Origin: Prorocentrum cordatum
Taxonomy: Eukaryota; Sar; Dinophyceae; Prorocentrales; Prorocentraceae
Assembly: GCA_963575745.1 (NCBI GenBank)
Contig: CAUYUJ010020524.1
Location: forward strand, 1 to 64,000
Direction: 5' to 3'
DNA: 64,000 bases
The translations under genes were made by a program, and so were the position numbers. Positions 1-10,932 of the stretch are shown piece after piece (the stretch's first letter is position 1; each line of letters opens with the position of its first letter). The notes beneath the pieces were generated by a model that was not told where the DNA came from, did no database searches, and saw nothing but the letters and a program-made list of their open reading frames with translations.

Positions 1-34
<34 letters not shown>

Positions 35-35
35 T

Positions 36-126
<91 letters not shown>

Positions 127-130
127 TACT
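1..130. repeat. (ACT)n microsatellite
   Basis: A nearly pure ACT trinucleotide run with one interruption near position 36. It opens the window, so its true left end is unknown. Confidence 0.95.
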
Positions 131-255
131 CCCTGGAAGTCCCGACCCTTTCCCAGGACCCGTTTTTCGTCCTGCGTTGCCTTTTGACGGCCCCGAGGCC
201 CGGCGAGGGCCCCCTGGGGCCGAAAAGAACCAAGAACCTCCCGTCCTGATTTTGT
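130..255 (-). repeat. ~130-bp interspersed repeat, diverged copy
   Basis: This stretch (gacggccccgaggcccgg..., then aacctcccgtc.tgat) matches the reverse orientation of the repeat clustered at 8475-9650: same order of a 'cccaggacc..ttttt' block, a 'ccccgaggcccgg.gagggcccc' block and a 'cctcccgtc.tgattt' block. No coding function is evident. Confidence 0.6.
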
Positions 256-510
256 TTGTCGACGCGATCGTGCCTGGGGTGGAAGGGGGCGATCCCTGCT
301 CCAGGCGCCAGAGCGGCACGGGCGGCCGATTGGCTGGCGGTGCCAGAGCGGCACGAGCCCCTGGCAAGGGAGCCCGGCATGCCCCGAGCAGGGGAGGGCG
401 GCAAGGAGCACGAGGGGGCAGTCTGGTAGAGCAGCTGCCCCGCTCGGGACTCAGGCCTGGCCCGAGTCCTGAGCGGGGGGGTGCTCGGAGGGGGGGGGGA
501 CAGTGACCAA
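256..510. other. GC-rich spacer, no gene seen
   Basis: GC-rich sequence with short internal duplications (gagcggcacg, gcccggc, gactcaggcctggcccgagtc). Open frames here look like by-products of composition. Nothing recognisable. Confidence 0.5.
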
Positions 511-1030
511 CCTCCTCCTCCCCCCCCTCCTCCCTCCTCCTCCTCCTCCTCCTCCTCCTCCTCCTCCTCCTCCTCCTCCTCCTCCTCCTCCTCCTCCTCC
601 TCCTCCTCCTCCTCCTCCTCTCCTCCTCCTCCTCCTCCTCCTCCTCCCTCCTCCTCCTCCTCCTCCTCCTCCTCCTCCTCCTCCTCCTCCTCCTCCTCCT
701 CCTCCTCCTCCTCCTCCTCCCTCCTCCTCCTCCTCCTCCTCCTCCTCCTCCTCCTCCTCCTCCTCCTCCTCCTCCTCCTCCTCCTCCTCCTCCTCCTCCT
801 CCTCCTCCTCCTCCTCCTCCTCCTCCCCCTCCCCCTCCTCCTCTTCCCTCCTCCTCCTCCTCCTCCTCCTCCTCCTCCTCCTCCTCCTTCTCCTCCTCCT
901 CCTCCTCCTCCTCCTCGTCCTCCTCTCCTCCTCCTCCTCCTCCTCCTCCTCCTCCTCCTCCTCCTCCTCCTCCTCCCCCTCCTCCCCCTCCTCCTCCTCC
1001 TCCTCCTCCTCCTCCTCCTCCTCCTCCTCC
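511..1030. repeat. (TCC)n polypyrimidine tract, left of LINE
   Basis: About 520 bp of nearly uninterrupted TCC/CTC repeats on the plus strand (GGA on the minus strand). It ends exactly where a run of eight T (the LINE A-tail read on plus) begins. A second TCC tract lies at the other end of the LINE. Confidence 0.95.
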
Positions 1031-1167
1031 TTTTTTTTGGATGCAACACTCATGCCTCTGAAAGTGACGAGCCTGCACAGACAGCCAGAGGCGCACTGAA
1101 GGCAAGGCAAAGTACCTGCAATTTGTAATAGCGGGATGAATTCGTCGATATCGACCGAAACACCGTT

Positions 1168-4100
1168 TTAATCAGGGTGCTGTCCTTTACGGAGCCGTCT
1201 CAAGTTTCTGAAACCAGCCTCCGCGGGGGGGCCGCACTTACGGGACAAACCAAGGACCTTTTCACCGCTAGAATAAAACTTGCACGACATGCACAAGTAC
1301 AGGTGGCCCTTGTCACTGCAAGGGAAAGCAATGACTCGATGGCCTAGTCTCTCCAACAGTCCCTGGTCCAAACGGGAATGCCCAGGGCACGTTCCTCCCA
1401 GCGGCTTGGACTTCGCGCGGGAACCTCGAAGGCACACCCGACACCGCCAGGAGGAACCTTGTTGGGACCAGACGTGGACGAGCTCTAAAAGGGGAGCTTT
1501 CGAGCCAGGCGGCGGTGGGAAACGCAGCAGACCTCGAAACTCCAACTTCGGCCAAAGTGGCAAGAGCTCCGCTCCAGCTAGCAAGATCGCCCTCGAGACT
1601 GGGATATGATGATCGAGGGCCTCCTGCTCCGTCGGAGACATGACAGGGTGCTGATTAGCACCCTCCTTGGCATTGACGTCAGCGTAGAAGTTCCCTCTTC
1701 GCACGAATCTCTCATGCGGGGAGAGCCCTTCCTCGTCAACATCTTCGTGGGCCTCAACCTTATCTAAGGAGATTAGGTTGGTGCCAAAATAATGCCTAGC
1801 TTGAATGATTGGACCAGCATACTGACGCTTGGCGCTGATACCGTCAGCGGCACCAAGATTCATTAAATAAACCACATTAACACAATCCGAATAACACAAA
1901 GCTGGGCCTTCGGTTTGCACGGCGGTCCAGGCCAGGGCCCCAAACTCCGCACCCTGGGGCGCATGAGGCCACGGAGCCCACAGAGGACCTTTCAAAACCC
2001 CGAGGCGCTCGCCCGAACACGACACCACGACAACAGCCCAGCCAGCCCTGGAGAGCTCACGCACTACATGACGACGGCACGAGCCATCCATAAAGAGGTG
2101 CCCCCAGAGCCCAAAGGAGGGAGGGATAGAGGGAGCAGCAGCAAGGTCCGATGGGTCAGGAAGCGCACCAACAAACCATTCCAGGCTAGCACCTCCTTCA
2201 GTGAGTGGCGGTGGGGCGTAGTCTCCAGGATGTTTGAAGGCCCCGTACAAGTACAGACACACGTCGACGTGATCTGCACCTAGCTCCAACGCTTCATTCT
2301 GAATACTTTTGTCCAGCACCGCCCCCCTCACATACTGCACGGACGGGCACACGAAGAGCCTGTGGAAGAGGGTGTCGCGGTCCTTGCCGCACAACGCGCA
2401 CTGGTCAGAAAATTCATACCCTGCCGCTGCCACATCACTTGCCGTCCAGCAAGCTCTCGCGGCCTGAGCTCGGAACCAACCTTTGGTTTTACTAGAAACC
2501 TTCCTGGAAGACAATAGCTGCTTGACCACATCCCAGCCAAGCCTGAAACCACAACCGTATTTATCCCCAGACTCTCTTTAAAGACCCCGAAGATGAGCTT
2601 CCTCACAGTAAAGCTTGACAAGCTTAGGAGACGACAGGGCCAAGGAGATTTCACGGCCAAAATCATCAACGATGGTGCAAAAATTGGGCATGGTCCAGCC
2701 CAGCCTGCACAAAGACATGCGCAGGGCAGAAATAGGCCCTGCCACTTTGGACCAAGAGTGGTCATCAGACGCAAAGGCGGCACACCAGCCGTCCCTGAGT
2801 TCAGCCCAACTCAACGTCCAGGGAAACCCATGAGTATGCAGGGTCCAGACCTCTTTGGCCCAGCGGATGACAGGCGCACAACAACCCCTCCACGTAGGGT
2901 CATCCGAGAGAAGACACAAGACGCTGAAGGACCGACCCTGGGCTCTGGGTTCGACCGTCGATATGGCCATCCTTCTGAGGTCAAGCAGCTCCCTGTCCGA
3001 AATCCCAAACAAGTCCGAGCCGCACACAGCTCCAGCCATCGGACCCGCCGCAAAAAAAAAACCTTCAAACACTTGCGGCCGAGGGCCTGCTGGAGACCCT
3101 TAAGCTTTTTGGTATTCCTCAGCGCGGCCGCAGCTCTAGCTTTTAACTTGGCCGAGCGGCCTTTGGAGCGAACAGGTCTGCCAGCAGTGAAATCAGAACC
3201 CAGATTGGTCACCCGAGAGCAGGCTGGCCCCACAAGAGGCCCCAGGGTATCCGTATGCTTTTTTGGAAACTTCAGGGGAGTTGCTGATCATACCCACTTT
3301 GTCCATGGCCAGCTTGCACTCGAGCGTCGCCGTGATGGCTCGGTGGAGCGTATTGGCTCCCGCCGTGAGGCTGGCAACTACAACCTTAGCAGGTCCCGTG
3401 CAGCTGAGACTAAGGTCATCGACGTAGGCGCCGAAGTCAGTCGTACCTCCCGGGCCCTTGGGAATCGAAACGAGGGCCTCATCAAAGGCCTGCACGGCAA
3501 AGACGCGAATGAGGCTGGTCGCAAACGAGCAACCGCCACTAAACCCTTGGAGACGAAATACGGACCCTGGATGATGCCCCCAAGGGCCAGGAAGCGAGCA
3601 CACGAATACGCTCTGATGGCCAGTCTCGCAAGCGGCAACGGAAAATGGAAATGCACGCACTGCTGCCAGAGGTACCTCAGGTCAATGTGCTCATAGTATT
3701 TCCTGAGATCCCAGAAAATGGAAGCCGAAACTTCTCTCTTGCGCGTTCCCGCTTCGGCCCTGAAGGCCTGCCTCCAAACGACGCCCCCCGCTCCCCTGTT
3801 GGCCCCAGCAGCCCAGTACCTTCTAGGGTAGGCGAGTTCCCACTGGAGAGCCTCCTGGCGACGGGCACGACCCCAAAGGCGGTACAGGCTCGGGAAGACC
3901 CCGATGGGCCTGAACCCACCCGTCGGCTTGGCCAACAAGGCCATAAGCACCCAAGAGAGCTGCTTGGGCAACTCGCCAGTGGCTTCCCACACGGCAAACC
4001 ACAGGGCCCGGGCATGCAAAGCCTCATCGGGGAGAAGGCTAAAATGCCGACAGTGGAATCCATCAACGCTCACAGCAGAGGAGGCACGATACTTTTTGGA

Positions 4101-5748
4101 AATCGCACGGAGCTCGGTAGGCTCTAAAATTCGCCCACGGGGCAAAAGGTCATGGCCCACACCGATGCCTTTGCCAGAGCCCCAAATGGCGGCGAACTTG
4201 TCGCCCTCAGCCTGCAGCAAAGACACTGGGTCGCAAACGATAGTACCACATCTGGCCAGGGTGGTGGAGTGCTTCCAGGGTTCAGGGTCTTTGATGGCCC
4301 TCTGAGCGTTTCGACCACCAGCATCAATGCCCGTCCGCACCCACTCTTGCGACTCTTGCCGCGAAGCATTCGCAGCGGTGACCTTAGCAGTGGCGACGGC
4401 TTGAGCAACCTGATCGATCAGGTCGTCCAGATCAGAGCCGAGCCCAGGATCCAGCACAGGAGAAAAGGCGCATCTAGCTAAGGCCGCACTGGCCTTGAAG
4501 AACGAGTGGAACTCAGAGCTCTCCTGCACCGCCACGGCCGACGGAGGCTGGAGGATCGAGTTGAGCACCTGTCGTCCAGCCTCCTGCAAGACCGAATCCG
4601 AGAGATAGCACCTAACTGCACGCAACTGGTTACACAGCCAGGAAATAGACTGTAACCCTGGATCTTTTTCACGCCCCGCTGGACGGAGCACAGACTTCCA
4701 GTAAACCTAGGGTCGATTCCCCCGAGCCCCCAAAACCTTGAGCTCGGTCCCCAGAGAGCTGGCAAGGTCTTTCTCCGCCGCATCAGCCCAAAACTTGTAC
4801 CCAATGCCCAAAAGCCTGCGCGCATTTCCCCCGTCCCCCGTAGCGACCGACCGCACTAAACGCTTCTTCGGCCAAGTCAAGCGCTGCACTCCAGTCGCCA
4901 GACTTGGGCGAAGGGCCGACAGGAGGGAGCACAGGCAACGAAGGGGGTCGGCGGAAGGCAAGAGCCTTGAGATCGCCCAGGGAGCTGTGAAAACGAAGCG
5001 ACACAGGGCGATGAGGAGTGAAGCTGGAGTCTCCCTCAACAAAAACACTCTTCAGGCAGAGGCTGAGAGCCTCCGACACCACAAAATAATCAAAACGATC
5101 AGGAGGGCCCCTGCCGGGGAAGTGGGCGTGACCTTCAGGAACAATAGTACTGGCCCTAAGCTTTTTGCCAAAATCAGAAGCTTCAAGAACCTCGGGACTC
5201 AAGTTCCAGTCCGCCCCCACGATAAACTCACAACCCAAGGAATCTAAAAATTCCCCAACCACCCTCAACGTTTCTCCATTCGATTCCGAGAGACCTTCAC
5301 TGTGGACGAGGTAGAGGCTGCAGGCACAAAATGGAGCGCACCCTGGCACGTGTACCATGGTGGCAACAGCTCGACCAGGAACGAGAACAGTATGCCCAGC
5401 AGCTTCAAAGAGCCCTAGGCCATCTCGAACACAGACACAAACTCCCGAAGATACGCCTCCCCCCTCTCCAGGCAGGCCTGAAGCCCACAGAGTTTTCCAC
5501 CCCGGGAACTTAGACGACTTCGAAGCTTGGTGCAGAGCACTAGGATCTTTAAGCCGGTGTTCCTGAGCAATAACCACATGAGACCTGGCCGAGGACAGAT
5601 AATTCTCGAGAGTGCCCCAGGTATTGGCGTTCACTGTGGTCACCAGAAGACCCTCGTCAAGCCTGATGCAGCAATCGGCAGCACCCTGGGCAGCTGGCGT
5701 GGGGGCTGAAGTCACTGGAAGCCATTCGCCATCTGCAACGGGCCGCAT
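1168..5748 (-). pseudogene. LINE ORF2: AP endonuclease, reverse transcriptase, RNase H (frameshifted)
   Basis: Copies LINE RNA into DNA at a nicked target. Segments in order: an endonuclease/exonuclease/phosphatase domain at 5748-4783 (NANTW, QEHRL, GADWNLSP, DRFDYFVVS); RT at about 4691-3193 (RPIGVFPSLYRLW, then WDLRKYYEHIDL as motif A, then SGGCSFATS as motif B, and AYVDDLSLS with catalytic DD as motif C); a thumb/connection region at 3233-2578; a Cys/His motif CALCGKDRDTLFHRLFVC near 2400; RNase H-like residues (FMDGSC, GAEFGAL, YSDCVN, GNFYADVNA) at about 2060-1660; and a Cys-rich tail. The frame changes near 4700, 3540 and 3200-3070, and a stop lies at 2578, so no complete protein can be made. 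The region 5749-6132 between the ORFs reads as a possible N-terminal extension in another frame. Confidence 0.85.
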
Positions 5749-6132
5749 GCAGGACCAGGCCCTGGCGGAGCTAGCACCAGGAAAAGGGCATCGGATTGCG
5801 GCAATCGTGCGGCTGGCGAATCTTCAAGCAGAGCCCCACCAGCCTTCACGCAATACTGCTTCCCGACCGCACCAGGCAGAGGCAGAGAGGAAATGCGAGA
5901 GGCTCCTGGGCTGTCTGGGGGCACCCGAATTTCAGCACAGGAGAGCGGGGCGTCGAACGAGCTCCCGAGATCTCGAATCCCAAAAATCAGCCGTAAACGC
6001 TTGGAGAGTCGAACCCCAGAGGCCTGAGACCTGGAGCCTATCACAGACACTCTCGAGGCTAAAAAATTAAAAAGATCCCAGGAGGGTTTCAAACCTGGGC
6101 CCCCGCCCTCAGATCCCTGCCCCCCGCCACCT

Positions 6133-7551
6133 CTAAGACGCAGCAGGGGGCTCAGAGTCCTTGAGAGCCTGGTCGACCTTGGCTCGAATGTCCTCTTGCG
6201 GTGCAGCCGAGGCCTGGACAGCCTCAGCCGTCGCCGCAGATGGCGCAGCGGCCTTGGCACCTTCAGAAAGCGCCCCTGCTCCACCTCCAGCCGCAGCAGC
6301 AGCGTCCGCAGGAGAACCTCCGACAACTTCGCCCTCCGTGGTCTTCCGCTTTTTCGCCACCACTCGAAGCCGATGAGCTTCATGTTGCTCACGAAGAGCC
6401 TTGGCATGCGTAGCGACCTGGGCGAAGAGGTCCCTGGCCAACTTGGTGACCCCTGAAGACAGGTCCCCCCTCCTTTTCTGGAACTGCTCGAGGTCCGACG
6501 CGTCCACGTCGTTGTCCGTCGTGAGATCCTCCAGCATGTGGCTGCAGTCGATGAGCTTGGAGAAGTCCACCGTGCCTGCCACCAGCTCCTCGAGCTTGAA
6601 AGACATCGACTGAGTCCGCACCTCTGTCTGCTGTGGGGGCCCCCGCAGGGCCGCCAGCGACTGCTTGTAGTCCAAATCCGCTTGGTCGACATGATCCCGA
6701 AGCGATCGCAACGATGCTTCCGCTTCGACGAGTTGTTCCCGCAGACGTGCGACTCGGCCCAGCTGCTGCTCCATTTGCTTCTCCAGCTTGCGCACCATGG
6801 AGTGGGCCTGCTGCATCCGCGTGTGGTCCGAAATAACCACGGGTTTCGCTGCCGCCTCCAGATGCTTTGCCATGTCCAGGTACTTGGCAGCCGCTCCGAC
6901 ATCGCCCGCCTTCTGGAGCGAGTCCCCCAAAGCCTTGGCCTCGGACGCTGTGATGGCAGGCACTGGTCCCACAGGAAGTTTCGGGGTGCCTCCTCCTGTT
7001 CCACCAGCACGTGAATCTCCTTGACGGGCCAGCACATCCCACAACCTCGGGTCGCCGCCATAGTAGCCCTTTCCTTTGCCTTTGCCACTGGGCCCACGGC
7101 CTCCACCTTTGCCTCCGAAGTTCTGGAAGACGGGCCCCCTGACGCCGAAGCCGTTCCCGTACTAGTAGCCTGGGGGACCAGCCGAGGCCCAGCGACCTCC
7201 AGCAGGAGGCCCATCAGCATGAGACAGCTGAGGGAGAGGATGAGCGCAGTGCTTGCAATGCGTGGCATTGGCGCTGCTCTTCTTGCAGCCACAGGATGGG
7301 CAGGCAAAGCTCGAGACATGAGCCTGGCCACGGCGACGTCCTTTCGCGATAGACCATCCCTCGTCTTCAACCTGCGGCTTGACCCAGGGCGCATACGGGA
7401 AAGGGGCTGGCACCATCGGAACGTGACGCCGAAGAAGTATGCTCCGACAGGAGCTCACAACACACGCCGAAATCCTCGTCTGACCAGGCAAACGAGGGGC
7501 ACTGTGGGGGCCGCTGCTCCCCCTTGCCAGTAAGGTCAGGTCCTGTGCCAA
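6133..7551 (-). pseudogene. LINE ORF1: zinc-ribbon and coiled-coil RNA-binding-type protein, one in-frame stop
   Basis: This would encode the nucleic-acid-binding ORF1 protein of the LINE. Near the N-terminus a Cys4 zinc ribbon is visible (CPSCGC...CKHC, near 7305-7250), followed by a Gly-rich, RGG-like stretch (GGKGGGRGPSGKGKGKG). A long helical, Leu/Gln/Glu-rich coiled coil then spans about 6850-6600 (KLEKQMEQQLGRVARLREQL), and the tail is Ala-rich. A single TAG at 7162-7164, in the same frame as both flanks, splits it into 129 and 303 residues. The first codon at 7551 is TTG, so the true start is uncertain and a frameshift may exist near 7400. The family assignment rests on position upstream of ORF2 and on the ribbon plus coiled-coil layout. 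Confidence 0.7.
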
Positions 7552-7558
7552 AACGGCT

Positions 7559-7606
7559 CCTCCTTTTCCTCCCCCTCCTCCTCCTCCTCCTCCTCCTCCT
7601 CCTCCT

Positions 7607-7637
<31 letters not shown>

Positions 7638-7861
7638 TCCTCCTCCCTCACCCCTCCCTCCTCCTCCTCCTCCTCCTCCTCCTCCTCCTCCTCCTCTCCT
7701 CCTCCTCCTCCTCCTCCTCCTCCCTCCTCCTCCTCCTCCTCCTCCTCTCCTCCTCCTCCTCCTCCTCCTCCTCCTCCTCCTCCTCCTCCTCCTCCTCCTC
7801 CACCTCCCCCTCCTCCTCCTCCTCCTCCTCCTCCTCCTCCTCCTCCTCCTCCTCCTCCTCC
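7559..7861. repeat. (TCC)n polypyrimidine tract, right of LINE
   Basis: About 300 bp of TCC/CTC repeat on the plus strand, with a few CT or CCC interruptions. Same unit and strand as the 511-1030 tract, so the LINE lies between two halves of what looks like one repeat. Confidence 0.95.
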
Positions 7862-7944
7862 GGAAGCGTCGAGCCTGGATCATCGATTCTCCTCGTCGAT
7901 CCTGGCCCGCCTGTGCCCGTCCAGCCAGGCGCGCGCATGGCTGC

Positions 7945-8044
7945 GGCGTCGGCGACGACGACGACGACGACGTCGACGACGACGACGACGACGACGACGA
8001 CGTTGACGACGACGACGACGAAGCGACCACGGCGACTTCGACGG

Positions 8045-8115
<71 letters not shown>

Positions 8116-8140
8116 AGGAAGACGATGACGCCGGCGTCAA
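7945..8140. repeat. (GAC)n microsatellite
   Basis: Imperfect GAC/CGA trinucleotide repeat with interruptions (ggcgac, gttgac). It gives poly-Thr, poly-Asp or poly-Arg in different frames, none of which is likely to be a gene. Confidence 0.9.
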
Positions 8141-8474
8141 CTACGAAGAGCAAGGGCAGGAGGGAGGGGGGGATACGGAAGGAGAGCGTATACGAAAGCG
8201 GGGAGGACGAGGATGTGCTGCAAAACAGGGGAAGGAGGACACGCAGGAGGCAGAGACACGGAGATGGCGAGGGGAACCTACGAGAGGAAGACCCACGGCA
8301 CAAGCATGGAGCCGTCGACGGTCCCCGCGCGGAGCTCTCGGATCGGCGCCGGACGCCCCCCGCCACGGGGGGCCCCGCGCAGCTCCAAGAAGTCCGAGCG
8401 GGCCGTCGAAAGTCCAGGCTCATGCCGCTGTCTCTCCATCGAAGGGAGGAGGGCCCAGACCCGCTCGCGCTGTG
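8141..8474. other. GC-rich spacer, no gene seen
   Basis: Purine-rich then GC-rich unique sequence between the (GAC)n tract and the 130-bp repeat cluster. No coding signature is convincing on either strand. Confidence 0.4.
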
Positions 8475-9650
8475 AAAAAATCACGACGGGAGGTTTTTCG
8501 CTCTTTTCGGCCTTTGGGAGCCCTCACCGGACCTCGGGACCGTCAAAAAACAACTCAGGATGAAAAACCGGTCCCAGGGAATGGGTCGAGACTTCTGGGG
8601 GTCGACGTCATGAAAAAATCATGACGTCGGGGGTCTGGGGAGGGCCCTCATGGCCGAGCCGGGTCGGGGTGGGTGTCACCACACCGAACTTGCAGGCGTG
8701 CTGCAGCGGCTTCTCGCGTGGAGTTCTGCCAATGCAAAACCTGGAACGGCGAGTGAAAAACGAAGCGAATGTCGCGTGGCTGTTTCTAATCTTCATCCCT
8801 GGCCAGCACGAAATGCGCGGCGAGATCCAGAGCGAAATTCTCCAGGACACTCCGGGCCCACGCTGTCGTTCTCCGAACGAAATCCGCTCTGCGATGTTCC
8901 CAGACCCCCGACGTCATGATTCTTTCATGACGCGACCCCAAGACGTCCGGACCCCTGGACCGGCTCTTCATCCCGAGTCGCTTCTTGATAGTCCCGAGGC
9001 CCGGTAAGGGCCCCAGAGGCCGAACCCAGACCCCCGACGTCGTCATTCCCCGGGACCGGTTTTGCATCCCGAGTCCGTTTTTGACGGTCCCGAGGCCCGG
9101 TAAGGGCCCTCAGAGGCTGAAAATAGCGAAAAACCTCCCGTCGTGATTTTTCATGACTCGAGGAGGTCCGGGACCGGCTCTTCCTCCCGGAGGCCCAGTA
9201 ATAAGGGCCCCCAGAGGCCGAACGCCACGCAACGCCGCGCGCCGTGGCTTTTCTCCTGGCCCTCCGAGGGGTCTGCGCGGGCGCCCTGAGAGCTCGGGCC
9301 CGGCGGCCGCCGGCCACCGCGGGCGAGTCTGTCGGCGCGTCGCGCCGTCGAGGTGACCCGCGTGCTCAGACCCCAGACCTCCTCGAGTCATGAAAAAATC
9401 ACGACGGGAGGTTTTTCGCTATTTTCGGCCTCGGACGGCCCTTACCGGGCCTCGGGACCGTCAAAAAACGACACGGGATGAAAAACCGGTCCCAGGGAAT
9501 GGGTCGAGACTTCTGGGGGTCGACGTCATGATTTTTTCAGTACGTCGACCGTTGCATCCTGCGTCGTTTTTTGACGCTCCCGAGGCCCGGTGAGGGCCCC
9601 CGGAGGCCGAAAATTGGGAAACACATCCCGGCATGATTTCTTCATTATTC
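8475..9650. repeat. Cluster of a ~130-bp interspersed repeat in both orientations
   Basis: At least five copies share the blocks cacgacgggaggtttttcgct, the 'cctcgggaccgtcaaaaa' block, and gatgaaaaaccggtcccag. Plus-orientation copies lie at about 8475-8612 and 9385-9530. Minus-orientation copies lie at about 8890-9020, 9030-9155 and 9540-9645, with a fragment near 9165-9215. Several copies are bordered by the self-complementary sequence cgacgtcatg / catgacgtcg (hairpin at 8604-8630). The short length, lack of an ORF and dispersed copies suggest a MITE- or SINE-like element, but no terminal inverted repeat or target duplication was proven. Confidence 0.75.
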
Positions 9651-9689
9651 GAGGGGGTCTGGGTGCCGGGCGGCCCGGTCGGGCCGCGG

Positions 9690-9780
9690 GCCCGTCGGAG
9701 CCTCAGAGTCGGGCGGGCGGGTCGGGCGGGGCGGGGGGCGCCCCAACGGGCGGGCGGGCGGGCGAAGGCCCTCCGCCCGC
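9690..9780. repeat. GC-rich (GGGC/GGCG)n minisatellite
   Basis: Imperfect repetition of gggcgggc within a very GC-rich stretch. No coding interpretation. The following 9780-10130 is unique sequence that becomes AT-richer around 10020-10090 and shows no recognisable feature. Confidence 0.7.
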
Positions 9781-10130
9781 CAGCGAAGCGAAGCGGCGCC
9801 GAGCCCATTTTTCGACGCACACTTGTGCCATGCTTAGAAATGTCGACATCTTGAGGCCCCAGATGTGCTTTTGACCCAGTCCGTGGATTTTGGTGGGACC
9901 CTCCTCCTCCTCTGAGCGCGCCAAGAACGTACGTAAGCGGAGGGCCGGGCGGGACACTGGCGCACAGCCACCGTGCTGCCATGTGGAAGGCACAATATCA
10001 TGTCGGGCGTGTCCCCTTACAGGCGGATCGTGGACGAAATTTAACAGAATCATATAAAATACTCGAAAATCGTCAAAAATTATGCTAACGGAGTTCCCCA
10101 CATGGGCGTTTTAATAGGGCGCGAGCTCAG

Positions 10131-10713
10131 TCAGGAGGAAGAGGAAGAGGCGGAGGTGCGGGGGGAGGGGTCGACGAGGATGGCCGGGTGACGGGGGCGA
10201 CGAAGACTGTAATTAGCGATGGCGATGTGCAGGCGATGCGCAGGCAATGTGTGCACGAGCCAAGAGATGGTCAGAGCGGCTGAGCCCCCACCCCCCAGCA
10301 AGATCGGAAACAGAATGACCGAGTCCTCCTCGGAGGCGATCCACCCGGGCTTGCCGGGCACGTCCTCGAACAATCGCAAGTTCCCGCTCTGGACCGTCGG
10401 CGCCCCCTCCGCACGCGCATCCTCGGCGGAGTAGTGCGTCAGGGGGTGGATGCAGTTCGCGATCGCGCCCAGGGCACCCTGCGGCCGGAAGGTGGTTCCG
10501 GGGCCTGGTTCCGGGAAGCTCTCGACGATGCTCGCGCCGTGCCTGCCCTGCGCGCAGGCCCTCTCCAGGCCGTCCAGGACCACGAGCGCCACGAGGTCCG
10601 CCAGGTACTGGTGCGCGGGCCAGGGCGGGTGCTGGGTCGGGTAGCCGAAGTTCCTCTTCTTCGCGGTCACCCGTGGGTAGAAGTTCAACCAAACAGGGTG
10701 CAGGCGGTCTTCC
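10131..10713 (-). CDS. Host SGNH/GDSL-type hydrolase gene, C-terminal part, split by element E1
   Basis: This frame continues the protein interrupted at 46725. It starts in E1's target duplication and reads DRLHPVWLNFYPRV, then TQHPPWPAHQYLADLV. The latter fits block V of SGNH hydrolases, which holds the catalytic His after a HP or DxxH context. A KPGWIASEEDSVILFPILL segment follows, then a Ser-rich end with stop TGA at 10131-10133. Codon phase agrees with the upstream half when E1 and one 5-bp duplication are removed, so the gene was intact up to this point before insertion. The product probably hydrolyses an ester or acetyl group; the substrate is unknown. As it stands this half has no start or promoter of its own. 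Confidence 0.75.
10709..10713. other. Target-site duplication of E1 (left copy)
   Basis: CTTCC directly precedes LTR terminus TGTGTATGG and is repeated directly after the far LTR at 46725-46729. Five bp is the usual duplication of Ty1/copia elements. Confidence 0.85.
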
Positions 10714-10932
10714 TGTGTATGGGGTCGAAGTACAAGGGTACAGAACCCCTGATCCGTTGGCAGAGGGAAGGAGGGATAGGTGGATATCTTTCCCTCCTGC
10801 ACGATCAAAGGTATGATCGATCCGTCCCCAAGCGTACCTGGGAAGTCCCAATACCTGAGCCCAAACGGCCAGGCGCAGGAGAGGTGAGGATAAGGAGTGC
10901 TATATGAGGGTATTACACGGGTTCTATTCACA
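10714..10932 (-). repeat. E1 3' LTR (219 bp)
   Basis: Runs from tgtgtatgggg to attcaca on plus, i.e. TG...CA ends on either strand. It shares nearly all its sequence with the LTRs at 23076, 40852 and 46536. The last segment on plus (ctatatgagggtattacac) gives a TATA-like box on the minus strand. Confidence 0.92.

Larger units (their letters stand above)
1031..7558 (-). mobile_element. Degraded non-LTR retrotransposon (LINE) inserted in a (TCC)n tract
   Basis: A minus-strand element of about 6.5 kb with two coding regions, ORF1 (7551-6133) and ORF2 (about 5750-1168), and a 3' end finishing in an eight-A tail (TTTTTTTT on plus at 1031-1038). Both ends abut TCC/GGA trinucleotide repeat, which suggests integration into, or priming from, that microsatellite. 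ORF2 carries an endonuclease, RT, Cys/His motif and RNase H, in the usual order for RNase H-bearing LINEs. Several frameshifts and stops make it inactive. The 5' boundary is approximate because it merges into the repeat. Confidence 0.85.

Noticed and set aside
32-1105. Long open frames of poly-Gly/Glu/Arg or poly-Ser/Leu/Pro through TCC tracts (also 7524-8006, 48392-50222, 60605-61436)
   Set aside because: They are open only because the trinucleotide repeat contains no stop codon; composition is trivial in every frame.
7945-8140. Poly-Thr/Asp protein from (GAC)n
   Set aside because: Simple-repeat translation without flanking coding texture.
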